Source: Eubacteriaceae bacterium (GTDB lineage Bacteria; Bacillota; Clostridia; Lachnospirales; Lachnospiraceae). From it: 64,000 bases of DNA. The DNA is taken from assembly GCA_910575665.1 (NCBI GenBank), contig CAJTFB010000001.1:1-64000 (forward strand), in the 5' to 3' direction. This document shows positions 8,984-17,270 of this stretch, piece after piece; within the stretch, counting starts at the first letter, position 1, and every line of letters begins with the position of its first letter. The position numbers and the translations under genes were made by a program. Below the pieces are notes generated by a model that made no database searches, was not told the origin of the DNA, and saw only the letters and a program-made list of their open reading frames with translations.

Positions 8984-9508
8984 TTAATTTCCTTCTTTTG
9001 ATAGCTTTAATTCCTCATCTTTATATCGGAATAAAAGGCAGTACAGAATGAGAACTGCTGAGATACAGACAAAGCAGTCCGCAATATTGAATACGGGGAA
9101 ATCGATCAGACGAAAATAGATAAAATCAATGACATAATGATTTATCAGACGATCAATTAGATTACCAATTGCGCCAGCGGCGAGAAGCACAAGGCAAAAA
9201 CGCAGCAAATGAAAACGCTTCGTGGCAGGCAGCTTAAAATAGCTTACAAGAAGAAAAACCAGGACCAAAACGGTGATGGTGATCAACAGCCATCTCTGAT
9301 TCTGAAGGATGCCCCATGCGGCGCCCCTGTTCTCAAGATAGTGAAACTCCAAAACACCAGGGATCAGTTCGATATCTCTGTCTGCCAGAAAATAAAATGC
9401 TGCATATTTGGTGATTCGGTCAATAAAAGTAAGTAAAACAAACATTATAAAAAATATAATGTTTGTTTTACTGGTCAATTTATGAAAGGTGTGTGATTTT
9501 GTATTCAT
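8984..9508 (-). CDS. lspA: Lipoprotein signal peptidase (signal peptidase II)
   Basis: A 174-residue integral membrane aspartyl protease with four predicted membrane segments. It removes the signal peptide from diacylated prolipoproteins. Conserved elements visible: DRITKY near residue 30; ENRGAAWG near 60; GNLIDRLINHYVIDFIYF with the first catalytic Asp; and FNIADCFVCIS with the second. The slightly long, basic N-terminus (MNTKSHTFHKLTSKTN) precedes the first helix. Cotranscribed with rluD downstream. Confidence 0.94.
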   Translation of the reverse strand: MNTKSHTFHKLTSKTNIIFFIMFVLLTFIDRITKYAAFYFLADRDIELIPGVLEFHYLENRGAAWGILQNQRWLLITITVLVLVFLLVSYFKLPATKRFHLLRFCLVLLAAGAIGNLIDRLINHYVIDFIYFRLIDFPVFNIADCFVCISAVLILYCLLFRYKDEELKLSKEGN

Positions 9509-9538
9509 ATCATTGTAAATCCTTATACGACAATTGAG

Positions 9539-10621
9539 TTAGAAATCATCAACAGATCCAAGAAACTCAAAAGGATCGTCCGATTTCTGATTTTTTTTGT
9601 TGTTAAAATTCAAATCCTGTAATAGTGAATCCAGAGTTGGAACTGTATCGTTACCTTTATCAGAAGCTGGTTCGATCCGCTCTGGTTTCTCTTCTCTGCC
9701 AGCGGATAATTCATCCTCAAAAACCACATCCATAGGCTCAATGGTCTTGGCAGCGACCGGCTCGAGTATAGAGGCATTCTTAACCTCTGCTGTTTTTGGT
9801 GGTTCAATTCGATCAAGAGGTTGTTCTGGTTCTTTAACAGGAACAACAACAGGTTCTGCTACAGGCTCCTTAATTTCAACAAATTCGGTTTCCGTTTTAA
9901 CAGCATTTAGTGTAGTACGGAGATCAATAGTATCTGCATTGAGAATTTCTTCTCTGGTCGTGTCCAGCGTGTTTTTTTCATCAGTCGCTGCGGCAACTGG
10001 TGAGGGGGTGACAGCTTTCTTTTTGATCCTTTGTTCTTCTTCACGGACAGGTGAAACAGGGGGGATCTCTTCCACTGGAGTCTCTGTTACATTGGCAGAG
10101 ACGTCCTCAGAAGCTGTTTCATGCAATGGCTTTTCCAGATCATCCGGTTTGGAAATATCAAACTCATCTCCTTCTACCAATTGTAGCTGTGCACTGGCCG
10201 CTTCCTTGAGTTGAAGTTTATACTGATTAAACTGCTGAACCAATCGAATACTTTTATTACGGATTTTATTGTACTCTTCTTCTGCATTCTGAACAATATG
10301 ATCGGCGCGTTTGTGGGCCTCTTTTTCAATAGATTCTGCTTTGAGGATCGCCGCATCCTTTGTCTCTTTGGAGGTTTTTTCCGCCAGAATCAATGCCTTT
10401 TGAAGCGTGGTCTCTATGGAACGATAGTATTGCACACCATCGCTCAGGGTTTTGATTTTTTTATTGAGTTCAGCCTTTTCAGCCTCTAATTTTTTATTTT
10501 GCTCCAACAGATTTTTATAATTTTCAAATACCAGATCGAGATAAGTGTCCATCTCGTACTGTTCGTATTTTTTTCGTTTTGCTTCTACTTTTTTATTCTG
10601 TAATTCAATAAGTGATAACAT
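9539..10621 (-). CDS. divIVA: DivIVA-domain division/polarity protein
   Basis: A 360-residue protein started at the ATG at 10621, which has GGGAGGA seven bases upstream; an in-frame start at 10651 lacks one. The first 150 residues are heptad-rich coiled coil (QYYRSIETTLQKALILAEKTSKETKDAAILKAE and onward) typical of DivIVA/GpsB-like proteins, which bind curved membrane and recruit division or wall-synthesis factors. Residues about 155-360 form an acidic, proline- and valine-rich low-complexity tail ending in a conserved-looking FEFLGSVDDF. The context, just downstream of sepF and yggS, is the classical ylm division cluster. The long disordered tail is larger than in Bacillus DivIVA (about 164 residues). 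The N-terminus lacks the usual MxLTPxDIxxKxF motif in clear form, so the family call rests on coiled coil and position. Confidence 0.72.
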   Translation of the reverse strand: MLSLIELQNKKVEAKRKKYEQYEMDTYLDLVFENYKNLLEQNKKLEAEKAELNKKIKTLSDGVQYYRSIETTLQKALILAEKTSKETKDAAILKAESIEKEAHKRADHIVQNAEEEYNKIRNKSIRLVQQFNQYKLQLKEAASAQLQLVEGDEFDISKPDDLEKPLHETASEDVSANVTETPVEEIPPVSPVREEEQRIKKKAVTPSPVAAATDEKNTLDTTREEILNADTIDLRTTLNAVKTETEFVEIKEPVAEPVVVPVKEPEQPLDRIEPPKTAEVKNASILEPVAAKTIEPMDVVFEDELSAGREEKPERIEPASDKGNDTVPTLDSLLQDLNFNNKKNQKSDDPFEFLGSVDDF

Positions 10622-10680
10622 ATCATGTTCCTCCCTTAATATGATTCTCATTCAAAGTATAACACAACAACTCTAAAGTA

Positions 10681-11187
10681 TTAGAATTCTCTGCTTATCG
10701 TAGGCATGGTAACGGTTCCGTCTCCCAAAGACAGAGAATCACCGCTGATATCCACATTCTCAGGAGTAAAAATAAAGATGTATTTGGAAATCTGATGATA
10801 TTTTCCATTAATGGCATAAATACAGCCAGAGATAAAATCCATGATGCGCTGTGCGTCATCGGGATCAAAGCCCTCCAGATTCACAACCACTGGCTTTGAT
10901 GACAGAAGGGTATTGCAGATCTCCTGGGAATCTTCAAAGGAAGTTGGCTGAATGATCTTAACCTCCATCATGGAACGATTGAGAGATACGACCTTGGGTT
11001 TAGAGTTCCGAAAACCGCTTCTTGACTTAGAAGAATCCTCATAGGACTCATTATTTGCAGCGCTTTTTCGAGAGGATGCCGGTTTGGCAGCCGGTGTTTC
11101 TTCCTCGTAGTCGTCGTATTCATAATCATCATATTCGTCGTCTATTCCATCTAATTTAAAAAAGTTTAACAGTGAATTTAATCCCAT
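10681..11187 (-). CDS. sepF: Cell division protein SepF
   Basis: A 168-residue protein with an N-terminal region that starts MGLNSLLNFFKL (membrane-targeting amphipathic helix in the family), then an acidic Asp/Tyr/Glu-rich linker. The C-terminal SepF fold (about residues 75-160) includes KIIQPTSFEDSQEICNTLLSSKPVVVNLEGFDPDDAQRIMDFISGCIYAING. SepF tethers FtsZ to the membrane and shapes the division septum. Order yggS-sepF-divIVA on one strand matches other Firmicutes. Confidence 0.94.
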   Translation of the reverse strand: MGLNSLLNFFKLDGIDDEYDDYEYDDYEEETPAAKPASSRKSAANNESYEDSSKSRSGFRNSKPKVVSLNRSMMEVKIIQPTSFEDSQEICNTLLSSKPVVVNLEGFDPDDAQRIMDFISGCIYAINGKYHQISKYIFIFTPENVDISGDSLSLGDGTVTMPTISREF

Positions 11188-11208
11188 TATTTCTACCCTT
11201 TCTTCCCT

Positions 11209-11901
11209 TTACTTAACGTATTCTCTGCTTCCAAAAATTCCTGTGCCTACCCGGATATAAGTTGCACCCTCTTCAATGGCAACCTCATAGTCTCCAGTCA
11301 TCCCCATAGAAAGCTCATCCATACTAATATTATCAATGTTTTTGCCATTAATGTCAACTAGTAATTTCCGTAAATTCTGAAAATGAACCCTGTTTTCTTC
11401 TGGGTTTTCTACATAGGGAGCGATGGTCATAAGACCACAAACGTGGATGTTTGGCATAACTGCGATCTCGCGGATGATTTCCTCTGTTTCTTCTGGCATA
11501 AGCCCGAATTTAGACTCTTCCCTGGCAACATTTACCTCAATGAGGATTTTAGCTGTCTGTTGGATCTTTTCATATTCCTTCTGAATCTCTTCTGCCAGTC
11601 TCAGAGAATCCACAGAATGTATCCGCGCTGTCTTCCCGGCGATTTGGCGTACCTTATTGCGCTGAAGATGTCCGATGAGGTGCCAGTCAATATCCTTTGG
11701 GAGAGATACTTCTTTTTTTAGGATTTCCTGGACTTTATTTTCGCCGAAGACACGAATTCCTGCCGTCATCGCTTCTTCCATCATTTCAATAGGTTTGGTC
11801 TTGCTGACCGCGATCAGTGTTACCTCTTCTCTTTTTCTTCCACTTCTTTCGCATGCCTGGCAGATTTTTTCTTCCACAAGTCTGAGATTTTTTGTAACCA
11901 T
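11209..11901 (-). CDS. yggS: YggS-family pyridoxal 5'-phosphate homeostasis protein (PLPBP)
   Basis: A 230-residue single-domain TIM barrel with the PLP-binding lysine in TLIAVSKTK (about residue 34) and the conserved WHLIGHLQRNK and SMGMTGDYEVAIEEGATYIRVGTGIFG segments. The protein binds PLP without known enzymatic activity and buffers vitamin B6 and amino-acid pools. The start has AAAGGAGG at proper distance. It belongs to the operon hlyD-like, yggS, sepF, divIVA. Confidence 0.94.
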   Translation of the reverse strand: MVTKNLRLVEEKICQACERSGRKREEVTLIAVSKTKPIEMMEEAMTAGIRVFGENKVQEILKKEVSLPKDIDWHLIGHLQRNKVRQIAGKTARIHSVDSLRLAEEIQKEYEKIQQTAKILIEVNVAREESKFGLMPEETEEIIREIAVMPNIHVCGLMTIAPYVENPEENRVHFQNLRKLLVDINGKNIDNISMDELSMGMTGDYEVAIEEGATYIRVGTGIFGSREYVK

Positions 11902-11916
11902 TTTGGGATGCCTCCT

Positions 11917-13302
11917 TTATTCCACAAAGTCATTTTCATTGATTTTATCCGGATTCACAACGATATGATCGTAGTTTGAGATCCCGCCTCTGGTATCCGG
12001 AGCAATAATCGTATATTCATTGTTTTCGTATTTCTTCTCTATTTTTTTAAATTGGCAGTAGCCGGTATTTACACAGTAAACTCCTTCCACCTTTGCTGCG
12101 CTCTGTAGGGTGTAAGCCTGGTTATTGGATGGATTGCTAATGGTATCGCCTGGTTTTAAAACCGATTGATCTACAAAATAACTGCCCTCTGAGACGGAAA
12201 AATCTTTCAAAGACACAAATTTTTTTGAGGAGGAACCATCTTTTTTATAGGTAAGCAGCAAAACTCCCTTTTCTGCGTTGTCTCCTCCAGCAGAAACTAG
12301 ATTTTCTGGAACCAGTGTCATTTCTTTGGAGATAATGGATGAGTTTGGGATCTTAAAACCACTTGCCGCATTTAAGTTCAGTTCAATGTCGATAAAACGA
12401 TCATTTAGATACCGGCCCATAAAACGGCTGGTTGAAAGAACAGCGAATTCATCTCCTCCATTATTTTGAATCTCAAGCGCCGTATTAAATGAAACGTTAT
12501 CCTTTTTTATCGTTACCCGGACGGTAGTGAGATCTTTTAGTTTGGTGGACAAACCTTCTGAGAGTGGGACGACGATCTTCCAGTCCTCATTAGTTACCAG
12601 TTTACACACGGGAACTTTTTTCTCGATATGTTCCGATGAACTAAGTTGTTTTCGTTCCACGGACGCTGCATTTTGGAACAATTCGGTAGATATCATATCC
12701 AGTCTGGTCTCTTCAAAACCATCGATGGAATAGGATATGATACCGGAAGTCTGAGCACGGAATTTGCTGAAATCACTTTTAACGTTGTTTTCGGACATTT
12801 GTTTTTTTAAGTCGCTGTAGAGATTATCCCGACTCTGCTCAAATATGGTGTTTTCAACATTATAATGAAAATCTTTTACATCAGAATAAGCGGAAGGGTT
12901 GAAATTCGTATAAAAATCTCCGATAACCTCCCGCATTTTTGCAATGTCATCTTTTGTCGTACTGGTCTTCGTTTCTACATCATTTAGTAGTTCACTGATA
13001 GATCCATTGTCATCCATGGTATAGATGACCTCATTTTTTCCCACTTTACTTTGATCCGCATGATAAAAATTCACGTACCCACTTTCTTCCGAATAGATCA
13101 CCTTTTCGTCTCGGAGAATAAATCCAGAGATGATGCTGTCGTCGGCAATGCTTGTCTCATTCACTTCATAAATACTGATGTGTTCTTTTTTGATATAATT
13201 CCACGCGATAGCAGCAACATATACAATGATGATCAATAAAATCATTGTGGCTACCTTTGGCTGAAAAGGTTTTTTATATTTCACGATTTTATTATTACTC
13301 AA
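11917..13302 (-). CDS. HlyD-like membrane-anchored protein of the ylm division cluster
   Basis: A 461-residue protein starting from TTG after AAGGAAGGG. It has a short basic N-terminus, one membrane segment (about residues 18-36, TMILLIIIVYVAAIAW) and a long extracytoplasmic part. Residues 50-100 look like a split biotinyl-lipoyl hairpin (SGYVNFYHADQSKVGKNEVIYTM). A coiled region follows, then a beta-rich domain to the C-terminus, the arrangement of HlyD-type adaptor proteins. Homologues are common upstream of yggS-sepF in Lachnospiraceae. No transporter gene accompanies it, so a role in efflux is doubtful; a role at the division site or envelope is an inference from context. Confidence 0.65.
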   Translation of the reverse strand: MSNNKIVKYKKPFQPKVATMILLIIIVYVAAIAWNYIKKEHISIYEVNETSIADDSIISGFILRDEKVIYSEESGYVNFYHADQSKVGKNEVIYTMDDNGSISELLNDVETKTSTTKDDIAKMREVIGDFYTNFNPSAYSDVKDFHYNVENTIFEQSRDNLYSDLKKQMSENNVKSDFSKFRAQTSGIISYSIDGFEETRLDMISTELFQNAASVERKQLSSSEHIEKKVPVCKLVTNEDWKIVVPLSEGLSTKLKDLTTVRVTIKKDNVSFNTALEIQNNGGDEFAVLSTSRFMGRYLNDRFIDIELNLNAASGFKIPNSSIISKEMTLVPENLVSAGGDNAEKGVLLLTYKKDGSSSKKFVSLKDFSVSEGSYFVDQSVLKPGDTISNPSNNQAYTLQSAAKVEGVYCVNTGYCQFKKIEKKYENNEYTIIAPDTRGGISNYDHIVVNPDKINENDFVE

Positions 13303-13406
13303 AATAAACCCTTCCTTTCCTGCAAAGTTATCTCCTTATCCATGAATAATACGGATAAAAACCGTTCATAATCATACTATCAAATGAAGAATAAGGAGGA
13401 AAAACC

Positions 13407-13604
13407 ATGAAAGCACTTGACTATACAGCACTTATCATCGTTATCATTGGAGCCATTAACTGGGGCCTCATCGGTTTTCTTGGATTTGACCTGGTCGCTT
13501 TTTTATTTGGTTCTATGTCGCTCTTTTCAAGAATTGTATATGGTATCGTGGGGATCTGCGGCTTGTATGCCATCAGTTTTTGCGGAAGACTGCGCAACAA
13601 CTAG
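13407..13604 (+). CDS. DUF378 small membrane protein
   Basis: A 65-residue protein with two hydrophobic segments (about 5-27 and 40-60) and the DUF378 pattern INWGLIGFLGFDLVAFLFG. An AAGGAGG site lies eight bases upstream of the ATG. Function of the family is unknown. It is a lone plus-strand gene, divergent from the HlyD-like gene and convergent with mgsA. The intergenic region 13605-13696 holds an inverted repeat (TGTCACC at 13614-13620 with GGTGACA at 13641-13647) that may end transcription. Confidence 0.85.
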   Translation: MKALDYTALIIVIIGAINWGLIGFLGFDLVAFLFGSMSLFSRIVYGIVGICGLYAISFCGRLRNN

Positions 13605-13696
13605 CAAAGGAAAGTGTCACCAGTAGGAGTTTTAGTCACCGGTGACATTACATAGTTTGAAAAAGGTTTTGACCCCAACTAATGCTACAGATTGCA

Positions 13697-14095
13697 TTAT
13701 TGACGAACCAGTTCTCGCCAATCTAAGTCCCCTCGTTCCAGAGCTTTTACAAGAAGTTCTGCCGTAGCGACATTCGTCGCCAGTGGAATATTGTGAACAT
13801 CGCAAAGCTGGAACAATGTCGTTGTCTCAGGCTCATGAGATTTTGGTGTCAGTGGATCCCGAAGGAAGATGACCAGATCAATATCGTTGTTTTCGACCTG
13901 TGCGCCAAGTTGTTTTTCGCCACCCAGATGTCCGGCAAGATATTTGTGGATACTGAGATTTGTGACCTCTTCCACCAAACGACCGGTGGTAGCTGTGGCA
14001 AATATATCATGTTTGCTGAGAATTCCCCGGTATGCGATACAAAAATTCTGCATCAATATTTTTTTTGAGTCGTGAGCAATTAACCCAATATTCAA
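13697..14095 (-). CDS. mgsA: Methylglyoxal synthase
   Basis: A 132-residue enzyme that converts dihydroxyacetone phosphate to methylglyoxal and phosphate, a bypass of lower glycolysis. Visible family motifs: GLIAHDSKK at the N-terminus, TATTGRL (about 36-42), SHKYLAGHLGGEKQLGAQV-like segment and the catalytic Asp in FLRDPLTPKSHEPET. The start is TTG with AAGGAGG upstream. It sits at the end of the mre-min-rodA operon, a position also seen in other clostridia and in Bacillus-group genomes (mgsA near minD/rodA is recurrent). Confidence 0.95.
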   Translation of the reverse strand: MNIGLIAHDSKKILMQNFCIAYRGILSKHDIFATATTGRLVEEVTNLSIHKYLAGHLGGEKQLGAQVENNDIDLVIFLRDPLTPKSHEPETTTLFQLCDVHNIPLATNVATAELLVKALERGDLDWRELVRQ

Positions 14096-14164
14096 ACAAA
14101 AACCTCCTTAAACTGACATGCCGCTTTTGGCAGCACTTCCTTAATTAAAAATCATTAGTAATAT

Positions 14165-15376
14165 CTATGAATGACTGATAAGGCTGTCGGCAAAACTGGA
14201 ACTGCTTCCCCGGTTGGGTTGTATTCGGATATTGATTAGTATGCCGATTGCCATCATATTACTCAACAGAGAGGACAATCCATTACTCAGAAATGGGAGG
14301 GGGAGTCCTGTGTTCGGCAGGATAGACGTGGCCACGCCGATATTGAAAAAAATCTGAAAGCAGAACATTGATCCAATACCGATCGCGATCATCATGCCCA
14401 TATAATCCCGGGCTCGTTTGGCTGTGATAAAACATTTTATAATGATGATAGAGAGTAGAGCCAAAACGACCATACAGCCGATAAACCCAAATTCTTCACT
14501 GATTGGTGTCCATATAAAATCACTTTCTATTACGTCAACAGTATTGTAATTACGACTCTCCGACGCACCTTCCATAAGTCGTTTCCCATAGAGTTTACCA
14601 GAGGCAATAGAGAGTACGGAGTTATTCTGCTGGTACATGATACCGAGGGCTTCTGATTCTGGATTAAGAAAGCCTGTTATACGTTCGAGCTGATATGGTT
14701 TCAATAACTTCTGGAAGGGCTGTTGGATGTACCAGATCAAAAGGCCACTGATGGGTATCAGCACAGCGACGACTGGTCCGAATATTTTTCGTCCCATACC
14801 AGATGAGATAAGCATGATGATCAGAAGAACCATGATCACTACACTAGAAGACAGATCCGATTGTACGAGTATGAATGCCGTTGGCAAAATGGCGATCAGG
14901 CAGGCGAGGAAAAAAGTTTTAAAACTGTCAAGCCTGTCCCGGCGTTGCATAAGAAATGTAGCAAGAGTTAAAATAATCACAATCTTACATAATTCGGATG
15001 GCTGAAACATAACTACTTTAAAATCCAGCCAACGGTAAGAATCTGTCACTCCCTTTGAGCCTAGTGGTGAAAATCTGGTACATGCTACCATGATGGTTGA
15101 AATAACGTATAGAATTGGAACATACATACAGATGGTATGGTAGTCTATCAATGAAAATACTGCAATGATAAATAAGCCTGCTATAAGAGAAACAAGCTGG
15201 CGCTTAAAAGAGCCCACATTTGGAATTCCTAATAAAGATAATACATATGAACTAATCAGAGATAGTGTAAGAACCACAAGAAGAAGTCCTACGTCATAGT
15301 TCTTCCAGTTATATCTCTTTGATGTCAGCCAGTGCTGGATCTTTTCTTTAATATTTACCATAATCTCACTACTCAA
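14165..15376 (-). CDS. rodA: SEDS peptidoglycan glycosyltransferase RodA/FtsW family
   Basis: A polytopic membrane protein of about 400 residues with around ten hydrophobic segments. The SEDS signatures are present: YRWLDFKVVMFQPSELCK near 120, the large extracellular loop, FGFIGCMVVLALL and the C-terminal GLPLPFLSNGLSSLLSNMMAIGIL. RodA polymerises glycan strands with its class B PBP partner; the PBP2 gene lies in the same operon. The start is uncertain: TTG at 15376 leaves only one base after AGGG, whereas ATG at 15361 (MVNIKEK) is preceded by GTGAG; the latter may be the true start. Confidence 0.92.
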   Translation of the reverse strand: MSSEIMVNIKEKIQHWLTSKRYNWKNYDVGLLLVVLTLSLISSYVLSLLGIPNVGSFKRQLVSLIAGLFIIAVFSLIDYHTICMYVPILYVISTIMVACTRFSPLGSKGVTDSYRWLDFKVVMFQPSELCKIVIILTLATFLMQRRDRLDSFKTFFLACLIAILPTAFILVQSDLSSSVVIMVLLIIMLISSGMGRKIFGPVVAVLIPISGLLIWYIQQPFQKLLKPYQLERITGFLNPESEALGIMYQQNNSVLSIASGKLYGKRLMEGASESRNYNTVDVIESDFIWTPISEEFGFIGCMVVLALLSIIIIKCFITAKRARDYMGMMIAIGIGSMFCFQIFFNIGVATSILPNTGLPLPFLSNGLSSLLSNMMAIGILINIRIQPNRGSSSSFADSLISHS

Positions 15377-15385
15377 TCCCTAAAT

Positions 15386-15667
15386 TTATTTTGTCTGCTT
15401 CATACTTACAATTGGAATGTTTGCAAAAAGGGCAGGAACAGATCCGTTGTTTCCTTCGGATTCTGTCTGCTCGATCTTAATGTCCAACCCCTCTTTATCA
15501 ATTTCCACATACTTTGATAATACATTTATAATGTCATTCTTGATCTGCTCCATCAGTTCAGGAGAACAATTCGCACGATCCGAAACAAGAACAAGTTTTA
15601 AGCGATCCTTCGCGACATTTCCTGATGATTTTTTACGGAAAAAATCTGCAAGTCCCATAATACTCAT
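15386..15667 (-). CDS. minE: Cell division topological specificity factor MinE
   Basis: A 93-residue protein with the MinE order of elements: a membrane-targeting N-terminus (MGLADFFRKK), the MinD-contacting segment (AKDRLKLVLVSDRANCSPELMEQIKNDIINVLSKYVEID) and the C-terminal dimerisation strands. MinE stimulates MinD ATPase and drives Min oscillation. Presence of MinE together with a DivIVA-like protein in the same window is a clostridial combination. Overlapping operon spacing with minD (nine bases). Confidence 0.94.
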   Translation of the reverse strand: MSIMGLADFFRKKSSGNVAKDRLKLVLVSDRANCSPELMEQIKNDIINVLSKYVEIDKEGLDIKIEQTESEGNNGSVPALFANIPIVSMKQTK

Positions 15668-15675
15668 CTCCTTCT

Positions 15676-16467
15676 TTAGTTGTTTTTAAACTTGTTTCGT
15701 ATCTTCGATAAAAATCCGCTATTTTTTGACAGATCCAACAGGGGAACTTCTTCTCCCATGATCCGCTTACAGATATTTTCAAAAGCTTGTCCAGCCATGG
15801 TCTTAGTCCCTACCAGAGGCTCTCCCTGGTTGGTAGATACCACGATATTCTCATCATCTGGAACCACGCCGAGCAAATCCACGGCAAGAATTTCTACCAC
15901 ATCCTCGCTGGACATCATATCGCCTCTCTTTACCATATCGGCGCGGAGACGGTTTACCACAAGCTCCGTTTTTTTGACATCGTTGGCATTGAGGAGCCCG
16001 ATGATACGGTCAGCATCCCGAACAGCAGAAACCTCCGGTGTTGTTACAACGATAGCACGGTTTGCTCCTGCGATGGCATTTTGAAAGCCCTGCTCGATGC
16101 CCGCTGGGCAATCTAACAGTATGTAATCAAATTCTTCTTTTAGTTCTTCTGCGAGTTTTGCCATCTGTTCCGGTGATACGGCCGTCTTATCACGGGTCTG
16201 GGCAGAAGGGAGCAAATAGAGATTGGGATATCTTTTATCTTTGATCAATGCTTGTTTGATCCGGCAGTTTCCTTCTATCACGTCAACGAGGTTATAAACG
16301 ATACGGTTTTCAAGTCCCATGACAACATCCAGATTACGAAGTCCTATATCTGTATCAATCAAAACTACCTTTTTGCCTTCTTTTGCCAGCCCGGTACCTA
16401 CATTTGCTGTGGTGGTGGTCTTTCCTACCCCACCCTTACCGGATGTGATAACAATTACTTCACTCAT
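15676..16467 (-). CDS. minD: Septum site-determining ATPase MinD
   Basis: A 263-residue ParA/MinD ATPase with deviant Walker A SGKGGVGKTTTTANVG (residues about 9-24), VLIDTDIGLRNLDVVMGLE, the Walker B segment YILLDCPAGIEQGF, and a C-terminal amphipathic membrane helix (KNSGFLSKIRNKFKNN). MinD carries MinC to the membrane to block FtsZ rings near the poles. The gene lies between minC and minE in one operon; the 111-bp gap to minC contains a CTATCATT/AATGATAG inverted repeat. Confidence 0.97.
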   Translation of the reverse strand: MSEVIVITSGKGGVGKTTTTANVGTGLAKEGKKVVLIDTDIGLRNLDVVMGLENRIVYNLVDVIEGNCRIKQALIKDKRYPNLYLLPSAQTRDKTAVSPEQMAKLAEELKEEFDYILLDCPAGIEQGFQNAIAGANRAIVVTTPEVSAVRDADRIIGLLNANDVKKTELVVNRLRADMVKRGDMMSSEDVVEILAVDLLGVVPDDENIVVSTNQGEPLVGTKTMAGQAFENICKRIMGEEVPLLDLSKNSGFLSKIRNKFKNN

Positions 16468-16578
16468 ATTTGTTTACCTGTCCTTTCATTCTGCAAATCT
16501 TTATGGGAAGACTGATGTCAGCCTTCCATATCCCTATCATTTATAATACTTGAATGATAGTAAAAAAGCAATTTATTT

Positions 16579-17247
16579 TTAAAGGGAAATATCATTCAGA
16601 ACATCCCGGTCTAAGGGTTCGATATAAATATTTCCATTTTGCGAAAAGGCGATCTTGGTCTCCACCTTTGTCTTTTGTTTTTCATCCGGACTTCTAGCGA
16701 TCACATCACCGATCCGGATCTGCGTCGGATTCATCTGCAGAGCTACCACAAAAGAATTATCTCTTCCGGAGGCTCCGGCATAAACATTGCCCAAAAGTTT
16801 TCCGAGGACGATGACGTTTCCAGTGGAAACGATCTGGGCACCAGCATTGACATCTCCTAATATAACAACGCTGGTATCGAATTCGATCACCTGTCCGGAG
16901 CGAAGGGTCCCCTTATAGAACTGTCCGGTATTAATATTCATCGCCATCAGCTTTTCTTCTAGGGTACGGCTAAAATACGCTTCCCGCTCCGCATCGTCGT
17001 CAATGACACAGACGATTTCAAGGTTTGAATTTTCTGTGATACAGTCCACTAATTCCAACTGCTCTTCGTCGTCGAGTTTTCTGCCCTCAAAAGATAGGGC
17101 AATCTGTGCGTCTCCCAAAAAATCAGCAGAGGATTTAAACTTTTCACAGACCTTTTCTTTTAATTCCTCAAAGGGCAATTCTTCCTTTAGATGTACAATG
17201 ATGCCAGACTTGGTTCCTTTAATGATAACAGGATGATTCATACGCAT
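16579..17247 (-). CDS. minC: Septum site-determining protein MinC
   Basis: A 222-residue protein. The N-terminal domain (to about 105) is followed by the C-terminal right-handed beta-helix, with the repeating pattern SGQVIEFDTSVVILGDVNAGAQIVSTGNVIVLGKLLGNVYAGASG typical of MinC, and a MinD/FtsZ-tail contact motif region. MinC inhibits FtsZ assembly. The second ATG (17241, MNHPVIIKG) has better spacing from CGGAGAA and may be the actual start. Confidence 0.95.
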   Translation of the reverse strand: MRMNHPVIIKGTKSGIIVHLKEELPFEELKEKVCEKFKSSADFLGDAQIALSFEGRKLDDEEQLELVDCITENSNLEIVCVIDDDAEREAYFSRTLEEKLMAMNINTGQFYKGTLRSGQVIEFDTSVVILGDVNAGAQIVSTGNVIVLGKLLGNVYAGASGRDNSFVVALQMNPTQIRIGDVIARSPDEKQKTKVETKIAFSQNGNIYIEPLDRDVLNDISL

Positions 17248-17270
17248 TTCTCCGTTTCCATAACTATGTA

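Noticed and set aside
9597-10214. 205-codon plus-strand frame opposite divIVA
   Set aside because: Serine- and threonine-rich product of the antisense strand of a low-complexity region; no ribosome-binding site.
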